Source: Candidatus Hydrogenedentota bacterium (GTDB lineage: Bacteria; Hydrogenedentota; Hydrogenedentia; Hydrogenedentales; JACPGD01). From it: a stretch of 35,111 bases of DNA. The stretch spans positions 1 to 35,111 of the forward strand of contig JACPGD010000447.1 in assembly GCA_016182645.1 (NCBI GenBank). The letters run 5' to 3'. Positions 8,225-16,840 of the stretch are shown here, piece by piece. The notes under the pieces are model-generated. The model saw nothing but the letters and a program-made list of their open reading frames with translations, made no database searches and had not been told where the DNA came from. A program made the position numbers and the translations under genes. Every line of letters begins with the position of its first letter. Position 1 is the first letter of the stretch.

Positions 8225-8228
8225 CGGC

Positions 8229-10574
8229 TCAGTCCGAGAGGGTCAGGCCGCGCTCCGCACGAGCACTGCTCACCTCAACGCCCTGGCGCGCCGGCCTCAG
8301 CCGTATCCCTCCGTGGAGGTCGGTGCGCCATAACTGTATCCCAAGCGAGCGGTAGCGCGCGATCACTTCCGGGTCCGCCGTGTGGTAATGACCACGCGGT
8401 AATACAGACATCACGGCCAGTCCCGGCGCGACGGCGCGCAAAAACGCTGATGAACTCGAGGTATCGGAACCGTGGTGGGGCGCCTTCAGGACCGCCGCCC
8501 GGCAGTCGGCGGAACTCAGCAACCTCTCCGCTTCAACCTCGACGTCACCGGACAGCAGGAGATCTGGTCCCTCCCACCGCACGCGCAACACGACGGAATG
8601 CTCATTCTCGGACAAGTCGGGCCGCCAGTCTTTGGGCGGATGCAGCACTTCCAGGCTGGCCGTGCCCAAGTGAAGTGTTTCACCCGCGTATACGCGCCGC
8701 ACCGGCACTTCGGCCGCCGCGCATTCACTCAAGAACAGCGTTTCCAGCGGTTCCCCGCTTTCCGGCCCCAGCAATACTTCTCCCACCGGCATGCGCTGTA
8801 CCACGCTCAACAGGCCCCCCATATGGTCGCGATCCGCGTGCGTGGCCACCACCATGTCCAAGTGGTCCACTTGATTCGTGTAAAGAAACGGCAGGATGAC
8901 CCGCTTTCCCGTGTCTCCATATTCACTGGTATCGCCCCCATCCACCAACAGGGTCTTGCCGTCGCCCGTCCGTAGAAACGTGCAGTCGCCATGGCCCACA
9001 TCGAGAAAATCCACCTCCGCTTGGGCCGTCCATGGCGACCAAAGAAGCACAGCGGCCGTGGCCGCGGCCCCTGTCCCAACGAGCCACTTCTTGCGGGCGC
9101 CCGCCCGCAGACAGTAACCAAGGAAGCCGGCGGCGGCAACGTAATAGGCAGCGGCGGCCAGAGGCGTCGGGTCCGTCACTATGAAGTGACTGAAAGGCAA
9201 TGCGGCGACCTGCGCCGCCACCCAGTCAATCGTCCACACGAACGGCGCCAGCGCATGCCCCAGCAGCAACGCGGCCGGCGGCAGGAGGAATCCAAGCACC
9301 ACGGTCGCGAAGGCCAGCCACAGCACCGCGCCCAGCAGCGGCAGGATTAACAGATTCCCCAACGGCGCGGCCAGGGGGAGCACGTGGAAGAAGTGAAGCG
9401 CGAGGGGCAGCGGCAGCAGTTGCACTGCAAAGGTCGGCGCCAACGCGTGCCGGACAGGGTTGGGCACACTTTCCAACAGGGTGTCAAGTGCCGGTGCGAA
9501 GATAAGGAGTGAAGAGACGCTGGCAAAGGACAGCAGGAAACCGGCGTCAAACAGCCAGTCCGGCACCGCCAGCAGGAACAGCAATGCCGCCACACTAATC
9601 GCGGTGGCAGGGTCCGGTTCCCGCCGCAGCAACTCGGCCACCAGGTACATCTCGACCATCAAGGCCGAGCGGAACGTAGCCACGCGCGCGCCGGTGGCCA
9701 GCGCGAACACAAGCACGGCCACCATGCCCAGCCAAGCCCGTGCGCGCCGGGACGGCAACAAGGGTTGAAGCAGAAACTGGATGCTGGCGAAGACGATGGC
9801 CACGTGCACCCCGGACACGGAGAGGATGTGCGCTGTTCCCGAGGCAATAAACGCCTCATTTTGCTCCTCGGTGATGTCGCTGCGTTCGCCCAGCCAGACC
9901 GCCAGCACGAAAGGCAGGACATCGCCCGGCACCGCGCGCTGGAGCGCTCGGGCCTCCGCGGTGCGCAAGCGCGAGACCCAATAATACGGCGACCACACCG
10001 GCACGCTCAGCCGCTCGAGCGCCGGACCACGCACCCGGATTTCCGAGTGCACGCCCTGCGTGCGAAGATAGTCCTCGTACCCACGCACGCCATGATTGAC
10101 CGGCCCAAGCCGATGGCCAATCTTCCCCCGAACGCGTACGCGTTCGCCGCTATGCACGGGTGCCGGGTCCGTCCAGCGTACCAGCAGTCTGCCGGGGGCA
10201 AACACCGCGCCGTGCGGCGTGGCGACATAGTCCACGGCGAGAATAAAGGTCGCATAACCGCGTTCCGAGGCGAAGACCGGGGCTTGGCGCACCTCCCCTT
10301 CCAGACCGAGTTCTTCAAGCGGGTGCGCCCGGCTGTAGCGGCTGAGTGCGTCCCCCGCTGCTTGCCGGTGTTCCAGCCCCCAGACCAGGCCGCCGAGCGA
10401 ATAGAAGACGATTCCGAAAATGAAATGCTGGCGGTAGGCGAAATGATTCCTCATGGCCGCCGCCAGCAGCCCAGTCAGAAGCGCAAGCGCCCCTACGAAC
10501 CAAGCCGCCCCGAATGCTGCCGCGAACATGCCCAGGGTCAAGCCGGCGGCAATCCAGACGAGCGGTCGATCCAT
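8229..10574 (-). CDS. comEC: ComEC/Rec2 family DNA internalisation protein
   Basis: Multi-TM competence domain (LPFVLAVWLGERSDITEEQNEAFIASGTAHILSVSGVHVAIV) plus C-terminal metallo-beta-lactamase domain (FLDVGHGDCTFLRTGDGKTLLVDGGD...ATHADRDHMGGL). ORF open to 10649; MDRPLVW at 10574 chosen. Confidence 0.9.
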   Translation of the reverse strand: MDRPLVWIAAGLTLGMFAAAFGAAWFVGALALLTGLLAAAMRNHFAYRQHFIFGIVFYSLGGLVWGLEHRQAAGDALSRYSRAHPLEELGLEGEVRQAPVFASERGYATFILAVDYVATPHGAVFAPGRLLVRWTDPAPVHSGERVRVRGKIGHRLGPVNHGVRGYEDYLRTQGVHSEIRVRGPALERLSVPVWSPYYWVSRLRTAEARALQRAVPGDVLPFVLAVWLGERSDITEEQNEAFIASGTAHILSVSGVHVAIVFASIQFLLQPLLPSRRARAWLGMVAVLVFALATGARVATFRSALMVEMYLVAELLRREPDPATAISVAALLFLLAVPDWLFDAGFLLSFASVSSLLIFAPALDTLLESVPNPVRHALAPTFAVQLLPLPLALHFFHVLPLAAPLGNLLILPLLGAVLWLAFATVVLGFLLPPAALLLGHALAPFVWTIDWVAAQVAALPFSHFIVTDPTPLAAAAYYVAAAGFLGYCLRAGARKKWLVGTGAAATAAVLLWSPWTAQAEVDFLDVGHGDCTFLRTGDGKTLLVDGGDTSEYGDTGKRVILPFLYTNQVDHLDMVVATHADRDHMGGLLSVVQRMPVGEVLLGPESGEPLETLFLSECAAAEVPVRRVYAGETLHLGTASLEVLHPPKDWRPDLSENEHSVVLRVRWEGPDLLLSGDVEVEAERLLSSADCRAAVLKAPHHGSDTSSSSAFLRAVAPGLAVMSVLPRGHYHTADPEVIARYRSLGIQLWRTDLHGGIRLRPARQGVEVSSARAERGLTLSD

Positions 10575-10688
10575 GTGTGAATCCCAGGCAGTTCTTGTTG
10601 TGGATTGCCCCGAAACGCAGTCTCCGTCCTCGCCGTCATTCCGCAACAAGAACCGGGCAGACGCGGCGGGGACGCTGCATTCATGATC

Positions 10689-10901
10689 TCAAAACGGCAG
10701 AAAGTCAAGCCCGCCGTTTGCTGGATCGTTCCCAAATAGGAAAATCTTGCTCAGAATATCGAGAATTACGTATAGCTTCGCATAGATGTTGTCGAGCGGT
10801 ATGGGAATCAGCAGCGCCAAGGCCGCCTGATACACTTGATTGAGCACATCGAGTAGCACGGGTGAACCCTCCCTTTGCGATTCAAACATCTGCGACAGCA
10901 T
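10689..10901 (-). CDS. Small hydrophobic hypothetical protein
   Basis: 70-aa ORF in an otherwise empty intergenic region; weak support. Confidence 0.3.
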   Translation of the reverse strand: MLSQMFESQREGSPVLLDVLNQVYQAALALLIPIPLDNIYAKLYVILDILSKIFLFGNDPANGGLDFLPF

Positions 10902-11061
10902 TCAGATAGTAGGGGCCTCGCCCAAGCTGCGTCAACCCGAGGAGGGGCACCGATGAGGGGACAGGAAGAACGGGGCTTGAAGCCCCCCGCTCTCCGTTGG
11001 CTTTCACGCGAGTATGAGTTTTCTATGTTCAATGACCTCAGTTTGCAATTTTTTCGCACTG

Positions 11062-11090
11062 TTGACTTTCCCGGTCTTTTGTGTTAAGCA
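11062..11090 (+). promoter_or_regulatory. Candidate sigma70-type promoter for the pseudopilin operon
   Basis: TTGACT, 17-nt spacer, TAAGCA; weak -10. Confidence 0.3.
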
Positions 11091-11169
11091 TATCATCACT
11101 GTTTGGGCGCAAAACCGCTTGGTCAGGGATCCGGTAGCGTTTTGGGCAACATCACTTGGAAGGGAGTGT

Positions 11170-11700
11170 ATGGTGCGCGCCATGAATTTGGGCGGGAAGA
11201 GGGGCGGCGGCAAGCGGCGAAGAGGGTTTACCCTTGTTGAATTGCTCGTCGCGCTCAGCGTGATCAGCATTGCCGGGTGGGTGTTTGTTTCCTTTTACTC
11301 CTCGGCGCTGGATTTGAACCGCACCGCGGTCAACCGCGCTACCGCGACGCAGATCGCCCAAGACCAGCTACTGTCCATCGTCCAGTCGCCCAAGCAATAT
11401 CAGTGGGCACTTCCGGAACAAGGAGGTGCGGACCTGTTTTCGATCCGCAAAGGTGCGGACGATCCGCCCAGCGGCAACCCGGCCGAACTCCCGGCAGCCA
11501 TGCCGGTCGACCGCAACGCCTTGTCGCAGCAAACCAATTATCACGAACGGTTCCGCTGGTTGGCTTTCGGCCGGCTGCCATCGCCGGAAGCCACCTACTA
11601 CGAGGTCACCGTGGTCGTCCACTGGGAAGAAAGGTCTCGCCAGGAGTCTGTTGCGCTCACTGGCAGCGTGCCCCGTTTTGCCCTGGGAGGAACCGCATGA
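11170..11700 (+). CDS. Type II secretion/type IV pilus-like minor pseudopilin (GspI/PilV-like)
   Basis: RRRGFTLVELLVALSVISIAGWVFVSFY prepilin cleavage and N-methylation motif. Confidence 0.8.
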   Translation: MVRAMNLGGKRGGGKRRRGFTLVELLVALSVISIAGWVFVSFYSSALDLNRTAVNRATATQIAQDQLLSIVQSPKQYQWALPEQGGADLFSIRKGADDPPSGNPAELPAAMPVDRNALSQQTNYHERFRWLAFGRLPSPEATYYEVTVVVHWEERSRQESVALTGSVPRFALGGTA

Positions 11701-12332
11701 GCACACGCCGTGACAGCCGGGGATTCAGCCTCATCGAAATGCTGACAGTGATCGCCTTGCTCGCCGTAATGACCACCATCGGCGTAAACGTGTTCGTCAC
11801 CATTACGGGCGGCTGGACGCAGGCGCGCAAGCGCTCCGACCTGGACAACAAAGCCCAGACGGTGTTCTCCACCATCAAGCAGGACGTTGAGAAGCTCCTT
11901 TCGCAGCGTCTCTCCGGCGTGCCCCTGGTGGGGGAACAGCAGAGCTATCAAGTCGGAGCGGCCGCCTCGCCCTTCTACCGCATCTCGTTTGAGGATGATC
12001 GGATGGTCCTGCCCATTCAGGATCTTGACCCCGTGAGTGGCAAGACCACCGACCAGAATGTGATGTACCACATCGACCGAACGGGTGAAACCCCGGCGTT
12101 GGCGCGTGTGCTCGGCGCCTTGGGGGCGAATCCGCCCGCCGGGGCGACGGCGGCCCAGTGGCCGGGCGTCTACTCGATGCGGGTCGAGTACTTCGATGGT
12201 GAGAATTGGCAGCCCAAGTGGGACCAGCCCGCCCTGCCGCGAAGCGTACGGGTCAGTCTGATGATCGTCGATGAGACGCGGATCGATGAACAAATTGCCC
12301 GCCGGGCCACTTTCGGCATTCACGTGGATTAA
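11697..12332 (+). CDS. Minor pseudopilin (GspJ/PilW-like)
   Basis: SRGFSLIEMLTVIALLAVMTTIGVNVF; ATGA overlap with the upstream gene. Confidence 0.8.
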   Translation: MSTRRDSRGFSLIEMLTVIALLAVMTTIGVNVFVTITGGWTQARKRSDLDNKAQTVFSTIKQDVEKLLSQRLSGVPLVGEQQSYQVGAAASPFYRISFEDDRMVLPIQDLDPVSGKTTDQNVMYHIDRTGETPALARVLGALGANPPAGATAAQWPGVYSMRVEYFDGENWQPKWDQPALPRSVRVSLMIVDETRIDEQIARRATFGIHVD

Positions 12333-12338
12333 TCTCAC

Positions 12339-13466
12339 ATGCGCATGAATCAAGCAAGCCTGACCAGGATCTTCAAGGTGCAGCGCCTCCAGGAGGAGCG
12401 AGGGGCCGCGCTCGTAATCGCGGTGACCCTCCTGTTCCTCTTTGTAGTACTCGGCGCGGCCTACGTGAAGTTCGGGTACCTCGAGATCGATGAGACGAAC
12501 TTTGCCTTGCGCCAGGCCCGCGCGGAGACCCTGGCCGAAGCGGGCATCAACGCCGCCATTGGCAACATTCACCAGGCGCTCGGGCAGAATCAGGCCGCCA
12601 ACGCACTGGGTACCACCAACTACGCCTTTCCGTCTTACAAGGCCGCCAAGGACAGCGATCCGCCCGTCCTTGAGGCGCTTGAGAATCGCGAGGCCTTCGC
12701 CACGGTCAGCGTGCGCGACGAAAGCGGCAAAGTAAACGTGAATCATGCGCCGGCAAGCGTCCTCCAGCGCGTCCTGAACGTGGACGGCGCCACTGCCCGG
12801 GCTATCACGGCCAGCCTTCCGCGCAGCGAAGCGGGGGCCGCGCCGGCGGAGGGCAGCCGCTGGCTGCTGAGTCTCGACGATTTGGCATCGCGCAAGCTGC
12901 TCACGCCGGAACAGTTTGAGAAGCTGGATCAATCGTTGGTGACCACCAGCACCGTGGCGGATCACGCGCACCCCGGCGCCTACCTCAGTATCAACACGGC
13001 GCCCGCGGAAGTGTTGGCCGCCGTACTCGATGTCCCGGCGGAACAGGCCCAGCAAATCATGGCCAAGGGGCCATTCAATTCCATTGCGGCCTTGGCCGAG
13101 GCGGCCGGAAAGACGGTGGATACCTTCAACCTGCATCCGGAATGGCCCATGACCGATGGCATGGTGGCCCCGTTTACCATCCAACCCAACTGTTTCCGGA
13201 TCGCCAGCAGCGCCACGTACAAGGCCGTGAGCGAAGGCCATGAGGCCACGGCCAGTGCCGAGGCCGTGGTGCTGTTTCACGAAGATGGCAGCTACGAAAT
13301 TGTCGACTGGACCACGGCCGAGCCGGAGGAAGATGCCGCCGAGGAGCCTGCGGCCGAACCCGCGGCGGCCGAACCGGCGCCTGCCGAAGCAACGCCGACC
13401 GAGGACGCGCCTGGTGGAAGCCCGGCGGAGACACCCCCAACAGCCCCTGCGGAACCCGCCGCATGA
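12339..13466 (+). CDS. GspK-like general secretion protein with Pro/Ala/Glu-rich tail
   Basis: RGAALVIAVTLLFLFVVLGAAYVKFGYLEIDE; helix-hairpin-helix-like VNVNHAPASVLQRVLNVDGATARAI and INTAPAEVLAAVLDVPAEQAQQIM. Confidence 0.8.
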   Translation: MRMNQASLTRIFKVQRLQEERGAALVIAVTLLFLFVVLGAAYVKFGYLEIDETNFALRQARAETLAEAGINAAIGNIHQALGQNQAANALGTTNYAFPSYKAAKDSDPPVLEALENREAFATVSVRDESGKVNVNHAPASVLQRVLNVDGATARAITASLPRSEAGAAPAEGSRWLLSLDDLASRKLLTPEQFEKLDQSLVTTSTVADHAHPGAYLSINTAPAEVLAAVLDVPAEQAQQIMAKGPFNSIAALAEAAGKTVDTFNLHPEWPMTDGMVAPFTIQPNCFRIASSATYKAVSEGHEATASAEAVVLFHEDGSYEIVDWTTAEPEEDAAEEPAAEPAAAEPAPAEATPTEDAPGGSPAETPPTAPAEPAA

Positions 13467-14758
13467 AAGCACGGCGTCCAGCAGCCAACAAAAGTTTTAT
13501 TGCCTCAAAGGAACCAAATGGAGGAGGAAGCCGCCTTATGGCCACAGCCGACCGGACCGGAGGCGAACGGCGCACCGTAAAGCGCGTCACACGCAAGAAA
13601 ACTACCATCCAAACCGCCGCGGCCGAACCAGCCGAGGAAGAAGTTGTCGTGCGCGTCGCCGAAGAGGCAGTCTCGCCCGGCAGGGCTTCTGTTCGAGGTA
13701 TGGTGCGCCACTCGGATGTCACCAGCTTCCTGCGCCAGCTCATCATGCTGCTCGAGGCGGGCACCCCGATACTGAGATCCCTGAAAACGCTTTCCAGCCG
13801 CGGTCAGCGCGCCTCGGCCCGCGCGCTGATTGCCGATGTGGCCGCCTATGTCGAAGCAGGCAACCCGCTCTGGCAGGCGTTCGACCGGCATCCACGCTAC
13901 TTTGACAGCGTTTTTGTCAACCTTATCCGAGCGAGCGAGGCCAGCGGTACGCTTGTCACCGTGCTCCGCCGCACAGTGGACTACCGGGAGAAGCGCGAAC
14001 TCCTGACCAAACGCGTGCGCGGCGCGATGATCTATCCGATCCTGCTCGTGGTCGCCTGTTTCGGTGTCATGGTGCTGCTGATTACGGTGGTCATCCCGCA
14101 GTTCAAGGACCTGTTCGAGAAGGCGGGTATCGCCGACCAGGTCCCGTGGTATACCAACGTCCTCTTGAACACCTCGGATTCGTTCTTGAAATGGTGCTGG
14201 GTCCCGGTTGTCGCCCTGTTCTTGCTGATTTTTATCTACAAGTTCTGGTATGTACGCGGCCCCTTGCGCCGCCTGCGCGCCGACCGCGTGAAGCTGCGCA
14301 TCCCCATCATGGGCAAGATCCTTCACAAGAGCGCGCTGGTCGAATTGACCCGCACCATGTCCCTCCTCCTGCGCAGCGGCCTGAGCATGATGGCCACCTT
14401 GGAACTCACGCGGAAAGCCATTCACAACCGCGCCGTTGCCCAGAGTCTTCAGGCCGTGCGCGACTCCGTCGAACGCGGCGAAGGCATGGAACCGCCGCTC
14501 CGGCAGAACAGTTCGGTGATCCCCCCCGTGGTGACCGACATGCTGGTCACCGGCGAAGAATCCGGGCGCGTCGATCAAGTCTGTGAACAAATTGCCGACG
14601 TGTTCGAGGAGGAAGTGAAGATTTCCGTGAACACGCTGGGGGAAACGCTGCAGCCAGTCTTCACGGTCATCATTGGCTTCGTCGTCATCTTCCTGTTCAT
14701 CTCCCTCTTCATGCCGCTGGTCACGATGATCCAGGAAATCTCCTCCGCCGGCGTCTAA
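13463..14758 (+). CDS. Type II secretion system F family inner-membrane protein
   Basis: FLRQLIMLLEAGTPILRSLKTLSSR...LVELTRTMSLLLRSGLSMMATLELTRKAIHN...VTDMLVTGEESGRVDQVCEQIADVFEEEV...PLVTMIQEI. Confidence 0.9.
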   Translation: MKARRPAANKSFIASKEPNGGGSRLMATADRTGGERRTVKRVTRKKTTIQTAAAEPAEEEVVVRVAEEAVSPGRASVRGMVRHSDVTSFLRQLIMLLEAGTPILRSLKTLSSRGQRASARALIADVAAYVEAGNPLWQAFDRHPRYFDSVFVNLIRASEASGTLVTVLRRTVDYREKRELLTKRVRGAMIYPILLVVACFGVMVLLITVVIPQFKDLFEKAGIADQVPWYTNVLLNTSDSFLKWCWVPVVALFLLIFIYKFWYVRGPLRRLRADRVKLRIPIMGKILHKSALVELTRTMSLLLRSGLSMMATLELTRKAIHNRAVAQSLQAVRDSVERGEGMEPPLRQNSSVIPPVVTDMLVTGEESGRVDQVCEQIADVFEEEVKISVNTLGETLQPVFTVIIGFVVIFLFISLFMPLVTMIQEISSAGV

Positions 14759-14784
14759 AAAATTCAAATCTGTCCGTATCAACG

Positions 14785-14822
14785 CGGCGGCCCGTAAAAC
14801 TGGCGGGCCGCCGTGGCTTTTT
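14785..14822 (+). terminator. Rho-independent terminator after the pseudopilin operon
   Basis: CGGCGGCCCG-taaaactgg-CGGGCCGCCG followed by tggcttttt. Confidence 0.75.
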
Positions 14823-14919
14823 CCCCCCAGGCTCACACGTGATGACGCTGAATGGACCTAATGGACAGAAATGGACAAGGAGGACCACGAGAAGAGTAGG
14901 CCCCATCGCCGGTACAACG

Positions 14920-16017
14920 TCATCTGGTTGTGGCTGAGCCTCTGAGGGCTGCCATCAGCTCTTCTCGCCGCTCGTAAAGCCGCCGCAGCGGGCGGGGCGC
15001 GTGGGCGTCTAGGGCGTAGGCCGTAAGGAGCGGCAGGGCGACCGTCGAGTCGGCGTAACAGACGACGGCATCGGGGAGGTGGGTGGGATCGACCTTGCCC
15101 CAGGACACCGCTTCAGCGGGAGTGGCCCCGGACAAACCGCCGGTGTCCGGGCGGGCATCGGTCATCTGGATGAAATAGGTGTGGCCGGAGTCGGGCAGGC
15201 CAAGGATTTCCTGGATGTGCGGTTCGGTCTGGAGTACGAAGTTCTTCGGGGAGCCGCCGCCCAGGATCAGAATGGCGGACTTGCCGCCGCGGGTAGCGTC
15301 AAACACGATGGCAGCGGTCTCATTGACGTCGATGTTGGGATCGTATTTGCACTGGCTGCCCTGTAGTGCCACGGCGGCGACATTCATGCCGACAGAACTG
15401 TCGCCAGGCGATGACGTATACACGGGAACGCCCGCGCGGTAGGCGGCGATGAGGAGGCTGGAGGGCGACTGGGAGGCACTGCCGCCCGCGAGGGCTTGTT
15501 GGCGGGCGTCCAGGAACTTGCCGGCGAGGTAGTGGAATTCGGCCGTGCCCATCGTCTTCTGGAACGGTGGCGTCATGATTAGTTCGCGGTAGAACTTGTC
15601 GGTGTCGAGCAGCACGCTGTAGTGAAAGAGGACATCGTAAATGCGGATGATTTCGTCCTCGCGCAACTTGACGTCGTCGACAAACGGCGAGCCCTGGTGC
15701 AGATCCATGCCGAGCGCGAAATGTGTGTCGTGATAGAGATTGGCGCCGGTCGAGACGATCCAGTCCACAAACCCGTATTCGAGCAAGGGAATAAGGCAGG
15801 AACAGCCGAGGCCAGCGGGGGTAAGCGCACCAGAAATGGACAGGCCGATGGTTACATCTTCGGCCAGCATTTTTTCGCTGAAGAGCCGGCAAGCCTCGCG
15901 CAGGCGCCCGCCGTTGTACGCGAGGAAGGCATTATCAATGAGTTCCCGCGCCGTGATGCCGGGGGTGACGGGGGCAGGGGCAATTTTTTTGCCGGCCAGC
16001 CAATGGTGTTTCTTCAT
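14920..16017 (-). CDS. Deoxyhypusine synthase-like family protein
   Basis: [38 protein letters not shown], and C-terminal [16 protein letters not shown] retaining the family Lys. Confidence 0.9.
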   Translation of the reverse strand: MKKHHWLAGKKIAPAPVTPGITARELIDNAFLAYNGGRLREACRLFSEKMLAEDVTIGLSISGALTPAGLGCSCLIPLLEYGFVDWIVSTGANLYHDTHFALGMDLHQGSPFVDDVKLREDEIIRIYDVLFHYSVLLDTDKFYRELIMTPPFQKTMGTAEFHYLAGKFLDARQQALAGGSASQSPSSLLIAAYRAGVPVYTSSPGDSSVGMNVAAVALQGSQCKYDPNIDVNETAAIVFDATRGGKSAILILGGGSPKNFVLQTEPHIQEILGLPDSGHTYFIQMTDARPDTGGLSGATPAEAVSWGKVDPTHLPDAVVCYADSTVALPLLTAYALDAHAPRPLRRLYERREELMAALRGSATTR

Positions 16018-16094
16018 GAGGGGACCCTCGAGATTGACGCCCGATGGGCGGCCAGACGAGTCGGACGATCGGACGGGTCACACAGCTTGGATGC

Positions 16095-16640
16095 TCAAGG
16101 CAAGAGCACAGCGGCCGCGACGGTCGTGGTCCAGAGACCTTCTTTGTCGCTCAGTGCCGTCTGCGTCATGTGGCTGGTCTTCAACATGATGCCGCTGATC
16201 TTCCATTCTTCGCGCTTCTCGTCCCAGCTCTTATTTGCGTCGAACTTGATGCCCATGACGGTGGCGAACATCTCCGCCGCAAGATCTTCGGCATATTCGC
16301 TGGCCTTGCGCTCGGTAACGCCAAATCCGTGGAATTCAGACAGGTAGCCGAACTGATTGGGGTCCTTGGGGATTGCTATGCCAATGGAGGAGGCCATGAG
16401 CCGGCGCGGTTCGTTGGTGGCCGCTTCGGCGAGTACCACGTGGACGATCTGTCCGGGGCGCATTTCCTTCAGACCCTGCTGGCGCGGAATGATCTTGCAA
16501 TTGGGCGGATAGATGCTCGACACGCGCACGAGATTGAATTGCGCGATGTCCCCGGCACGCAGCGCCATTTCGAAGCTGGACAGTTTTTCTTTGTGGGTCC
16601 CCACGCCACGGGTGAGGAACATCTTTGAAGGAACATACAT
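16095..16640 (-). CDS. pdaD: Pyruvoyl-dependent arginine decarboxylase
   Basis: MYVPSKMFLTRGVGTHKEKLSSFEMALRAGDIAQFNLVRVSSIYPP with Ser-Ser processing site; MASSIGIAIP; ILKT C-terminal region. Confidence 0.9.
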   Translation of the reverse strand: MYVPSKMFLTRGVGTHKEKLSSFEMALRAGDIAQFNLVRVSSIYPPNCKIIPRQQGLKEMRPGQIVHVVLAEAATNEPRRLMASSIGIAIPKDPNQFGYLSEFHGFGVTERKASEYAEDLAAEMFATVMGIKFDANKSWDEKREEWKISGIMLKTSHMTQTALSDKEGLWTTTVAAAVLLP

Positions 16641-16840
16641 GGCGGTACCCTCGACGCTGGACAATCAGAGCTAAACCCACTCCCAAGAGGCAGAGAATCA
16701 ACGGCGTGCACTTCGGCTGGAGCCCCCACGCAGGGAAGCTCGCCGCACGTTGAGCGCAGATTGTACTGATTCCGGGAAGGATTTTCGAGTATCTTCTTGG
16801 TTGGGCTTCTGGAGTCTGGAGTCAAATACCTGGAGGGTCA

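Noticed and set aside
10902-11010. Possible structured leader (ggggcttgaagcccc hairpin)
   Set aside because: A single small hairpin without a T-tract or clear gene association; too weak.
11598-13472. 624-aa minus-strand ORF
   Set aside because: Antisense to the clear pseudopilin genes; low-complexity Arg/Gly-rich translation typical of GC-rich shadow frames.
13505-14836. 443-aa minus-strand ORF
   Set aside because: Antisense to the well-supported GspF-family gene; His/Asp/Gln-rich translation with no recognisable domain.
14852-14880. Short repeats aatggacctaatggacagaaatggac
   Set aside because: Three copies of ATGGAC with uneven spacing; too short to call an element or CRISPR.
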